From NCBI RefSeq assembly GCF_900541605.1, contig NZ_UQKJ01000080.1, positions 1 through 8,747 on the forward strand: a stretch of DNA of 8,747 bases, given 5' to 3'. The DNA comes from an uncultured Dialister sp. (GTDB lineage Bacteria > Bacillota > Negativicutes > Veillonellales > Dialisteraceae). A model generated the notes under the pieces. That model searched no databases and was not told the DNA's origin. It saw only the letters and a program-made list of their open reading frames with translations. How positions within the stretch are numbered: position 1 is the stretch's first letter; every line of letters starts with the position of its first letter. Both the position numbers and the translations under genes were made by a program. Positions 1 through 5,181 of this stretch are shown here, piece after piece.

Positions 1-330
1 TATGGCTCTTGATTTTTTTGATTAATCAATTTACACCATTATACTGGCATTATCATGAAAATACATGTATAATCGGACTCTGCGAATTAATCAGCGCTTC
101 CCTAGAAGCCCCACCCGTATGCACGCCGCTTAGCCACACAAGCGCCGTAGGCTGTGGCGCTTTCCTGGAAGCTAACAGCTTGAAGCCCCATGCTGTTGAC
201 GCTATCCACAAGCATACAAAACCTGCGAAGCGGATATACAGCTCAAGGTACAGTCAATGCTATGACTCTACCCGCCAGCATGCCAAAATATATAGTCAAC
301 ATTCTATTTATCACACTCTGATTTATTTTA
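1..330. other. Non-coding stretch upstream of the biotin operon
   Basis: I find no convincing gene here. A plus-strand open frame runs through 9-347, but it has no ribosome binding site, has an odd composition rich in His, Tyr and Ser, and passes straight through repeat sequence. The middle (about 95-280) contains degraded copies of the family-A repeat seen again at 7284-7603. The flanks are AT-rich. A TATAAT at 68-73 has only a poor -35 match upstream and no gene behind it, so I do not call a promoter there. Confidence 0.6.
141..279 (-). repeat. Degraded family-A repeat, right-arm type, with internal insertion
   Basis: Bases 141-189 resemble the right arm of the palindromic element at 7521-7576. 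Both carry AGGCTGT, then CTTTCCT, then heptad units ending in AAGCCCC. Here the heptads are CTGGAAG, CTAACAG and CTTGAAG (165-185). The conserved end, ATGACTCTACCCG followed by CAGC, comes only at 262-279, so about 70 bases of unrelated sequence (190-261) separate two parts that are adjacent at 7545-7600. A second short fragment with CTAGAAGCCCCAC lies just before, near 111-125. The copy looks old and rearranged. Confidence 0.55.
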
Positions 331-362
331 TTGTAAACTTTATATAATTGTAATCTTGACAA
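331..362 (+). promoter_or_regulatory. Possible BirA-type biotin operator, distal, with promoter-like elements
   Basis: TTGTAAACT (331-339) matches the left half of the BirA consensus TTGTAAACC at 8 of 9 bases. After 14 bases, TCTTGACAA (354-362) is a weaker match (6 of 9) to the right half GGTTTACAA. The 14-base spacing is within the range known for Gram-positive BirA sites. A TATAAT (343-348) lies inside the site. A TTGACA (356-361) also overlaps it and could act as a -35 with TAGACT (380-385). The gene behind it is bioW, so repression by biotin-loaded BirA is a reasonable inference. No start site can be read from sequence alone. Confidence 0.4.
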
Positions 363-396
363 ATATAAGTTAACAGTTTTAGACTTAAACCAATGG

Positions 397-416
397 CCGA
401 AGTGCGATAACTTCGG
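397..416 (+). promoter_or_regulatory. Leader hairpin upstream of bioW
   Basis: CCGAAGT (397-403) and ACTTCGG (410-416) form a perfect 7-bp stem with a 6-base loop, followed by an AT-rich run containing TTTT (421-424). CTTCGG occurs again at 431-436, so CCGAAG (397-402) could pair with either copy. The second copy runs into the proximal operator candidate. This could be a weak terminator or an mRNA structure. The stem is short and the T-run is interrupted, so the role is uncertain. Confidence 0.3.
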
Positions 417-433
417 ATTATTTTATACTTCTT

Positions 434-465
434 CGGTTAACAATAATAATATAAGAAGTTTACAA
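434..465 (+). promoter_or_regulatory. Possible BirA-type biotin operator, proximal to bioW
   Basis: CGGTTAACA (434-442) and AGTTTACAA (457-465) are separated by 14 bases and match the two halves of the BirA consensus at 6 and 8 of 9 bases. The hexamer cores GTTAAC and GTTTAC are in the expected opposed arrangement. A -10-like TATACT (424-429) lies just upstream without a good -35. The site ends immediately before the bioW ribosome binding site, so a bound repressor would block transcription start or early elongation. Confidence 0.45.
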
Positions 466-479
466 AAGGAGTGGGAAAA

Positions 480-1244
480 TTGCTGTACAGTGTAAAAATG
501 CGTTCCAGTCTTGGTGGGTATCATGGAGAAGGAGGCCTCCATATTTCCGGTGCCGAACGGATTGTGCCGGAGGACCAGGTAGAGGCCGATGTGATTGCCA
601 TGCTCCGCAGGGCCCGGACCCATGAACGGGGAGCAGCGGACTTTATCCAGGTAAAGGTGGAAGAGGTGAAACCCCAGACCATCGAATACTGCCCCATGAT
701 CCCCATTTACCAGATGAATACGTTCACGAAGGAAGAGGGCCGGCAGGTGGCGCGGAAGGAACTCCTCCGCATCGGCGTATCCCCGGCTGCGGTGAAGAGC
801 GCTTTCTTCGAACTGGAATCCCTCACTGACAGCATGCGGGGGGCCATCGTTATGGATGCGGAAACCGGGGAGCGCCTCGATGACCGCCACGAACGAGGTG
901 TCCGCTGCAGCAATATGGACTGCGAAGATACAAAGGCCTATGACAAAATCATGGGAAAAAGGGGTCTTGGCGGCGACCATCCCCGGGAAGCCCTGGTACT
1001 GGCTTCGAAGGTGGCCTATGCCCCCGGCACGGTGGCGGAGCTCTGCTGGTCCGATGACCCGGACTACGTCACCGGCTACGTAGGTTCCCGAAAATTCGGC
1101 TATGGCCGCATTACGGTGATGAAGGACATGGGGGATCCCGTGGGAGGACGGGTTTTCTTCGTGAAACATGGCACGGACGTCAAAAAATATGATGATTACA
1201 TGCAGAACCAGACGGTCCTGGTGAGGCTGCCCCATGAAGATTAA
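480..1244 (+). CDS. bioW: 6-carboxyhexanoate--CoA ligase (pimeloyl-CoA synthetase)
   Basis: BioW activates free pimelate with ATP and CoA to pimeloyl-CoA, the entry to biotin synthesis in Bacillus-type pathways; it should be cytoplasmic. The protein is about 254 residues, normal for the family. It carries family signatures from the N-terminus on: LYSVKMRSS, then HISGAER, RGAIVMDAETGERLD, and near the C-terminus the highly conserved ELCWSDDPDYVTGYV (about residues 187-201). I chose the TTG at 480 as start. The AGGAG at 467-471 lies 8 bases before it and gives an N-terminus (MLYSVKMRSS) that matches other BioW proteins. The in-frame GTG at 471 overlaps that same ribosome binding site and cannot use it. 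The gene overlaps bioF by 11 bases. No key motif is missing. Two BirA-like sites lie upstream. Confidence 0.95.
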   Translation: MLYSVKMRSSLGGYHGEGGLHISGAERIVPEDQVEADVIAMLRRARTHERGAADFIQVKVEEVKPQTIEYCPMIPIYQMNTFTKEEGRQVARKELLRIGVSPAAVKSAFFELESLTDSMRGAIVMDAETGERLDDRHERGVRCSNMDCEDTKAYDKIMGKRGLGGDHPREALVLASKVAYAPGTVAELCWSDDPDYVTGYVGSRKFGYGRITVMKDMGDPVGGRVFFVKHGTDVKKYDDYMQNQTVLVRLPHED

Positions 1245-2415
1245 AGACATTCCCCAGAAACTGGCGGACATCCGAAGGGAAGACCGGTTCCGGGCTGTCC
1301 ATGACCTTCGCATGATAACCGCCTCCCGGGGTGTGGACCGGTCAGGAAAAGAGTATATCGTCTTTAACTCCAACGATTACCTGGGCATGACCCACGAAAA
1401 AGAAGTGGAAGAGGCCGCCCGGAATGCAGTCATCTACGGCACCGGTTCCGGTGGTGCCCGGCTCACCAGCGGCGCTGTCTTCGAACTGTCAGACCTGGAA
1501 AAGGAAATCGCCCGTTTCAAACACAAAGAAGACGCCGTGATCTTCAATACGGGATACATGACAAACCTGGGCGTCCTCTATGCATTGGCCGGTCCGGGAG
1601 ATGTGATTTTCTCCGACGAGCTGAACCACGCCAGCATCGTAGACGGCTGCCGGATTTCCAGGGCCGCCGGCAAAGTCTATTTCCACTCTGATATGGGGGC
1701 CCTGGAAAAGCTGCTGGAAGAGACCCCCTGCCAGGGACAGCGTTTCATCGTCACCGACGGGGTCTTCAGTATGGACGGAGACGTGGCGGACCTTCCGGGC
1801 CTTGTAAAGCTCAAAGAAAAATACGACGCCTTCCTCATCGTAGATGATGCCCATGCCACCGGCGTCATCGGAAACACCGGCCGGGGCACCGCCGAGTACT
1901 ACCACATGGAAGGCATTGATCTGCAGGTGGGCACCCTGTCCAAATCCCTGGGCGCCGAAGGAGGCTTCGCCGCCGCCGACAGGACGATTACCGATTACCT
2001 TCGGAACTGCTCCCGTCCCTTCATCTTCTCCACATCCATCTCCGCCGTCACCGGCGCCACTGCCCTGGCTGCGCTGAAACTGCTGGAAGAAAATCCGGAA
2101 AAGTACATGGGCGCCCTCCGCCGGAATACGAAGTACATGAAAGAGGGCCTCACAAAAGCGGGCATTTCCTTCCTCCCCGGGGATACATCCATCATCCCCA
2201 TCGTCATGGGCAGGGAGGAGGCGGCCATGGAATACGCCGCCCGCTGTAAAGAACGGGGCATCCTTCTTTCCGCCATCCGTCCGCCGTCTGTGCCAAAGGG
2301 CACGAGCCGCATCCGCCTCACCGTCACCGCCGCCCATACCAGGGCGGAACTGGATAAGGCACTGGAAGTGATGATTGATGAAATTCAGGGAACCAGGCCG
2401 GTTTCCCCAACATAA
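1234..2415 (+). CDS. bioF: 8-amino-7-oxononanoate synthase
   Basis: BioF joins L-alanine to pimeloyl-CoA, releasing CO2 and CoA, to give 8-amino-7-oxononanoate. It is a fold-type I PLP enzyme of the alpha-oxoamine synthase family. The 393-residue length is typical. GSGGARLTSG (about 71-80) is a family signature. FSDELNHASIVDG lies at about 126-138. VDDAHATG supplies the PLP-ring aspartate (D204) and H207. The Schiff-base lysine is K237 in TLSKSLGAEGG. The start ATG lies inside the end of bioW, with a TGAGG (1222-1226) 7 bases before it, so translation is probably coupled. A related 2-amino-3-ketobutyrate CoA ligase is the main alternative, but the bioW neighbour decides for bioF. Later biotin genes (bioA, bioD, bioB) are not in the window. 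Confidence 0.94.
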   Translation: MKIKDIPQKLADIRREDRFRAVHDLRMITASRGVDRSGKEYIVFNSNDYLGMTHEKEVEEAARNAVIYGTGSGGARLTSGAVFELSDLEKEIARFKHKEDAVIFNTGYMTNLGVLYALAGPGDVIFSDELNHASIVDGCRISRAAGKVYFHSDMGALEKLLEETPCQGQRFIVTDGVFSMDGDVADLPGLVKLKEKYDAFLIVDDAHATGVIGNTGRGTAEYYHMEGIDLQVGTLSKSLGAEGGFAAADRTITDYLRNCSRPFIFSTSISAVTGATALAALKLLEENPEKYMGALRRNTKYMKEGLTKAGISFLPGDTSIIPIVMGREEAAMEYAARCKERGILLSAIRPPSVPKGTSRIRLTVTAAHTRAELDKALEVMIDEIQGTRPVSPT

Positions 2416-2431
2416 GAAAGGTGAAGGGGGG

Positions 2432-2487
2432 GAGGAGTGAGGAGTGAGGAGTGGTGGTGCGCCGCAATAAATTTATAAAGCGGCGCA
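2432..2487 (+). repeat. Family-B repeat, copy 1: heptad tandem plus GC hairpin
   Basis: Three exact tandem copies of GAGGAGT (2432-2452) lead through GGTGG into a perfect 8-bp stem, TGCGCCGC (2458-2465) with GCGGCGCA (2480-2487), closed by a 14-base AT-only loop. It begins 17 bases after the bioF stop. No T-run follows, so it is not a classic terminator, although a stem of this strength could protect the 3' end of the bioWF mRNA. Copies 2 (4922-4961) and 3 (2689-2752, inverted) share its layout. Confidence 0.8.
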
Positions 2488-2688
2488 TAGTTTGTATATA
2501 TTGCATTGAATCCATGAAGCCTGATTTCCAATTTTTTTGAAGCGTTGTCACAGTCATTTGCCAGAAAGATTTCGGGGCTCATCAGAGCTGTATCATTTCT
2601 TATAAATAGAGACATACGGCATACTACCATCGCTCAAGATAATGCGTTAAGGAATAGATAATGAAATGGATCCGTAAAATCTATACTC
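2488..2688. other. AT-rich core between two inverted family-B repeats
   Basis: This stretch of about 200 bases is bounded by family-B copies in opposite orientation, giving the whole 2432-2752 segment the look of a small non-autonomous mobile element or a composite repeat pair. Its composition is clearly more AT-rich than the genes on either side. A minus-strand open frame (2385-2630) crosses it but reads through the hairpin and heptads and has no good ribosome binding site. I see no transposase motif. No obvious target-site duplication flanks the pair. Confidence 0.45.
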
Positions 2689-2752
2689 TGCGCCGCTCAT
2701 CATTTTGTCGCGGTGCACCTTCACTCCTCACTCCTAACTCCTCACTCCTAAC
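2689..2752 (-). repeat. Family-B repeat, copy 3, inverted
   Basis: Read on the plus strand, TGCGCCGC (2689-2696) pairs with GCGGTGCA (2710-2717), with one G-T pair in an 8-bp stem around a 13-base loop. Four heptad units follow: CACTCCT, CACTCCT, AACTCCT and CACTCCT (2722-2749). This is the reverse complement of the copy-1 layout, so copies 1 and 3 form terminal inverted repeats about 320 bp apart. The copy ends about 60 bases before the next gene. Confidence 0.8.
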
Positions 2753-2815
2753 TATTCCCTTTTTTGTGACCTTATTTTTTCACTTCCCTGTGAATCTATT
2801 CGAAAGGAGCTATCC

Positions 2816-3313
2816 ATGGAAAAAGTAACTGCCATTTCGCCGGAGAAAACTCTGGTCCGGGATTGTGTGGAAACGGCCCTTCTCGCTGTGCTTATCGCTG
2901 TTTCCGGTACATTCCGCATTCCCGGCATCGTGCCGGGGACGGAATTCCAGCTGTCTGCCCCCATTGCCGTAGCCATCTGCGGGGTTTTCGGATTCAAGAA
3001 ATACATCATCGCCGGTGTACTGGCCTCCCTCATAGGGCTGTCCCTGGGCACCTGCACCATCCTGAACGTGGCCATCCAGATGTCCTTCCGCCTGGGAGTC
3101 GGCGCTTTCTGGCTCCTTTCGGGATCCAACAGGCTCTTTTATATTTTCTCCGGCCCCGTCGGTACCGCCCTGGCCCGGGTGGTGATGTACTTCCTTTTGG
3201 GCAAAGGACTCACCCTCATGCTCATCGCCGCAGCTCCGGGGATGGCTTTCACCGCCGCCACGGCCTGGGCTTTCGGAAAAATTTTCACCCGCTGCCGGGA
3301 AGCCGTGCGGTAA
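2816..3313 (+). CDS. Small integral membrane protein, possibly ECF transporter S component
   Basis: The 165-residue product is almost entirely hydrophobic. About five membrane segments can be drawn (roughly residues 17-33, 47-63, 66-88, 95-125 and 130-155), with a basic C-terminus (FTRCREAVR). ATG 2816 has AAAGGAG (2803-2809) six bases upstream. The size, the first helix with an AxxxA pattern (A24 to A28, within ALLAVLIA), and a loop containing a GTEFQ sequence before the second helix resemble substrate-binding S components of energy-coupling-factor vitamin transporters. In those proteins AxxxA in helix 1 contacts EcfT. I do not recognise a specific family and it is not an obvious BioY. Position after bioWF hints at biotin or precursor transport, but the inverted repeat between them argues for separate transcription. 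A strong terminator follows directly. Confidence 0.75.
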   Translation: MEKVTAISPEKTLVRDCVETALLAVLIAVSGTFRIPGIVPGTEFQLSAPIAVAICGVFGFKKYIIAGVLASLIGLSLGTCTILNVAIQMSFRLGVGAFWLLSGSNRLFYIFSGPVGTALARVVMYFLLGKGLTLMLIAAAPGMAFTAATAWAFGKIFTRCREAVR

Positions 3314-3323
3314 GGAATGAACT

Positions 3324-3353
3324 AAGGGTACATCCGGAAGATGTACCCTTTTT
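3324..3353 (+). terminator. Rho-independent terminator of the membrane-protein gene
   Basis: AAGGGTACATC (3324-3334) pairs perfectly with GATGTACCCTT (3340-3350) around a 5-base loop, and the right arm runs into TTTTT (3349-3353). It begins 10 bases after the stop codon. The 11-bp stem with T-tract is the clearest intrinsic terminator in the window. Confidence 0.93.
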
Positions 3354-3376
3354 GCATGGAAAAAAAAGCCAGCTTA

Positions 3377-3412
3377 CGGATAGAGTCATTCGTACGGGGA
3401 CTTCCGGCTGCC
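3377..3412 (+). repeat. Short family-A repeat fragment
   Basis: GGATAGAGTCATTCG (3377-3391) is identical to the outer part of the left arm of the palindrome at 7293-7307. It is followed by a diverged GGGGACTT and two heptad-like units, CCGGCTG and CCGGTGG. Only one arm is present. It sits between the terminator at 3324-3353 and the merR promoter. TACGGG (3392-3397) could also pair with CCCGTA further on, giving a weak hairpin. Confidence 0.6.
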
Positions 3413-3439
3413 GGTGGCTTTACCCGTAATTTTCCACCC

Positions 3440-3470
3440 TTGACTTAAAGTGAACTTTACCTATTATAGT
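3440..3470 (+). promoter_or_regulatory. MerR-type promoter with operator dyad in the spacer
   Basis: TTGACT (3440-3445) and TATAGT (3465-3470) form a -35/-10 pair with a 19-base spacer, the over-long spacing typical of MerR-controlled promoters. Inside the spacer is a perfect dyad, TAAAGT-GA-ACTTTA (3446-3459). TTGACTTAAAGT facing ACTTTA closely resembles operators of AdhR/NmlR-like MerR proteins. An alternative -10, TATTAT (3462-3467), would give a 16-base spacer. The expected start near 3477 leaves a leader of about 40 bases before the MerR start codon, so this is probably an autoregulated promoter. Confidence 0.82.
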
Positions 3471-3516
3471 GAATATAGAAATATTCATCGGTCAGTTGTA
3501 TAAAGGAGGATTTCCC

Positions 3517-3966
3517 ATGTCTTACACCATTTCCGAAGCGGCCCGCCGTATGGGCGTAGCCCCTTCCACACTCCGATACTACGATAAAGAGGGACTGCTG
3601 CCAAACCTGAAGCGGAAAAACGGACAGCGGATTTTCGAGGAAAATGACCTGCGCATGCTGGCACTCCTGTCCTGCCTCAAGAATACGGGGATGCCCCTGA
3701 AGCAGATTCACAGGTACGTGGACATGGTGCAGGAAGGGGACGAAACCATTCCGGAGCGGTATGCACTGATCAAAGAACAGCGCCGGTTCATCATGGACCA
3801 GATGGAACAGCTGAAGTACTACCTGTCGGAGCTGGATTTCAAGGACTGGTACTATCGCACCGCCATGAAAAAGGGAACCACCGAAGGCATATCCCTGGAG
3901 GACTACGAAAGGGAAACAGGAAATCGGACGCCGGAAATGGACATATTGGAGAAGGATGGAAAGTGA
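3517..3966 (+). CDS. MerR-family transcriptional regulator, AdhR/NmlR-like
   Basis: The 149-residue protein begins with the winged helix-turn-helix of MerR regulators: YTISEAARRMGVAPSTLRYY (3-22), then DKEGLLP. LKNTGMPLKQI (54-64) and a long helical segment (about 72-107), the usual dimerisation coiled coil, follow. ATG 3517 is chosen because AGGAGG (3504-3509) lies seven bases before it; an upstream GTG at 3469 overlaps the -10 element and cannot be used. The only cysteine, C53 in LLSCLKN, falls at the position of the sensory cysteine of aldehyde/thiol-stress regulators AdhR and NmlR. From memory of those families I infer electrophile sensing, not proven. MerR proteins bend the long-spacer promoter to activate it. 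The likely targets are itself and the reductase gene downstream. Confidence 0.9.
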   Translation: MSYTISEAARRMGVAPSTLRYYDKEGLLPNLKRKNGQRIFEENDLRMLALLSCLKNTGMPLKQIHRYVDMVQEGDETIPERYALIKEQRRFIMDQMEQLKYYLSELDFKDWYYRTAMKKGTTEGISLEDYERETGNRTPEMDILEKDGK

Positions 3967-3982
3967 TGACCCAAACGGTATG

Positions 3983-4041
3983 ATGGGGCTAAAGGTGGCA
4001 GGTTGGCTACGCTGCGCTTGCCATGCCACCTTTAGCCCCAT
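3983..4041 (+). other. Perfect 18-bp stem-loop between merR-type gene and reductase
   Basis: Bases 3983-4000 and 4024-4041 are exact reverse complements (18 bp). The 23-base loop can extend the stem by TGGC (4004-4007) with GCCA (4020-4023) across a small bulge. It starts 16 bases after the MerR stop. No T-run follows on either strand, so it is not a standard intrinsic terminator, though it could still terminate inefficiently or protect mRNA ends. TTGACA (4050-4055) lies just beyond it, but any -10 at the right distance would coincide with the ribosome binding site of the next gene. Confidence 0.75.
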
Positions 4042-4089
4042 TCATTGACTTGACAATACCAGCACAATTTACCATAAAGGAGAACAACT

Positions 4090-4878
4090 ATGAATAGACC
4101 AAAAATCATCTGCCACATGGAAACGAGCCCGGACGGGAAAATCATGGGAAAATACCTGTGGCTTCCGCAAAGGGGAGACGGGGAAGATTCCTTCTACGCG
4201 GTTCTTTCGAAATACAATTACCAGGCCCAGCTTCTGGGACGCACCACCGTGGATGACAATACCACTTTGTACCGGAAGCCGGAAATCAATGAAAAAGCCC
4301 CTCCGGTACCGGAGGGGGATTTCCTTGCGGAAGGGGCAAAACTGGGACAGTACCTCATCGCCCTGGACAGCCATGGGAAACTGGCCTGGAAAGAGAACAC
4401 CACCGACAGCGAAGGGAAGAAAGCCCATGTGGTGGAAATCCTCACAGAGTCCACGGCTAACGGCTATAAGGATTTCCTCCGCCGGAAGGGCATCAGTTAC
4501 CTTCTCTGCGGGAAAGACCGTGTGGACCTTGCCCTGGCCTGCGAAAAGATCAAGGATCTTCTCCACGTGGATACCATGATCCTGGGCGGAGGAGGCACGG
4601 TGAACTAGAGCTTCCTCGAAGCGGGACTGGTGGACGAGGTGAGCCAGGTCATCGCCCCTGCCGCCGACGGCAGCACAGAAACCCAGACCCTCTTCATGGC
4701 AAAGAAGGGCCTCTCCAACGACCAGCCTGTCCTCTTCACGCCGCTGTCCGTAGAAATCATGGCAGACGATGCCGTGTGGATCCGATGGAAGGTGGATGGA
4801 AAATCGGATATCGACTTCGACGGGGATCCGGAATTCCGGGCCGTGCAGGAAATGATCCGAAGCCATCAGGGGAAATGA
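4090..4878 (+). pseudogene. RibD-C/dihydrofolate-reductase-like protein, split by an in-frame TAG
   Basis: The frame encodes 262 residues of a pyrimidine-reductase-like NAD(P)H oxidoreductase (RibD C-terminal domain superfamily), interrupted at codon 173 by TAG (4606-4608). Before the stop are MNRPKIICHMETSPDGKI, LLGRTTVDD (about 48-56) and the cofactor-loop ILGGGGTVN (164-172). After it, SFLEAGLVDEVSQVIAPAADG continues the family pattern in the same frame. Relatives usually have a tryptophan between N and SF, so a TGG-to-TAG transition is the simplest cause. No other frameshift or stop is visible, so the lesion is recent or a sequencing error. ATG 4090 has AAAGGAG (4076-4082) upstream. A GTG at 4630 could not by itself give a working enzyme, since the nucleotide-binding half is upstream. 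It follows the MerR gene and is its likely target; the substrate is unknown. Confidence 0.85.
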
Positions 4879-4921
4879 GGTCGAGGTCAAGATCGAGACT
4901 GCGTGGAAAGACTGATCAAGT

Positions 4922-4961
4922 GAGAAGTGGTGGTGCGGCGCACAAATAATATAGCGCCGCA
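4922..4961 (+). repeat. Family-B repeat, copy 2
   Basis: GAGAAGT (one heptad unit) leads through GGTGG into a perfect 8-bp stem, TGCGGCGC (4934-4941) with GCGCCGCA (4954-4961), closed by a 12-base AT-rich loop. Compared with copy 1 at 2458-2487, one stem base changes from C to G and its partner from G to C, so pairing is kept. Like copy 1 it lies shortly after a stop codon, here about 45 bases after that of the split reductase. Confidence 0.75.
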
Positions 4962-5181
4962 TATCCGGAATTGCCATCCTGTCTGGCTTACAGCTATCCG
5001 CTTACCGCTGGCAGAGAATCAGACTGCAGCAAACTACAAAAGGCAGCGCTATATCATCTGCCCGCTGCCACTTCCCCTGGCCGCCAGGCCAAAGCCTTGC
5101 CGGAGGCAGAGCCTTGGCCGCAGGACACAGCCATGGCTTCAGCCACAGCCCTTTCTCAGTCGCCGGCTCTCAATTCCGCTC
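4962..5181. other. Non-coding region between convergent genes
   Basis: The reductase (plus) and the aminopeptidase (minus) converge here. Open frames on the plus strand lack ribosome binding sites and continue antisense into the aminopeptidase, so I do not call them. GC-rich short inverted repeats such as CCTGG-CCG-CCAGG lie near 5078-5090. The only element with a clear reading is the minus-strand terminator candidate at 5036-5069. Confidence 0.5.
5036..5069 (-). terminator. Probable intrinsic terminator of the aminopeptidase gene
   Basis: Read on the minus strand, GGCAGCG (complement of 5063-5069) pairs with CGCTGCC (complement of 5042-5048) around a 14-base loop and is followed by TTTTG. 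The stem is 7 bp and GC-rich. It lies about 110 bases beyond the stop codon of the minus-strand gene, which is far but workable. There is no better candidate nearer the stop. Confidence 0.5.

Noticed and set aside
9..347. 112-codon plus-strand open frame at the window start
   Set aside because: It has no ribosome binding site, runs through degraded family-A repeats, and its composition matches no protein family I recognise.
423..1373. Long minus-strand open frame opposite bioW
   Set aside because: It is antisense to bioW, whose family motifs are unmistakable, and covers the bioWF overlap.
2385..2630. 81-codon minus-strand open frame between bioF and the membrane-protein gene
   Set aside because: It reads through the family-B hairpin and heptads and ends inside the antisense of bioF, with only a weak upstream GAG-like site. 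It could be a remnant, but nothing supports a gene.
2755..2795. TGTGA/TCAC half-sites before the membrane-protein gene as a CRP/FNR operator
   Set aside because: Spacing and flanking bases do not fit the consensus, and the sequence is low-complexity T-rich.
4050..4078. TTGACA upstream of the reductase with CATAAA 17 bases on, as a promoter
   Set aside because: A start from that -10 would fall within or after the ribosome binding site, leaving no usable leader.
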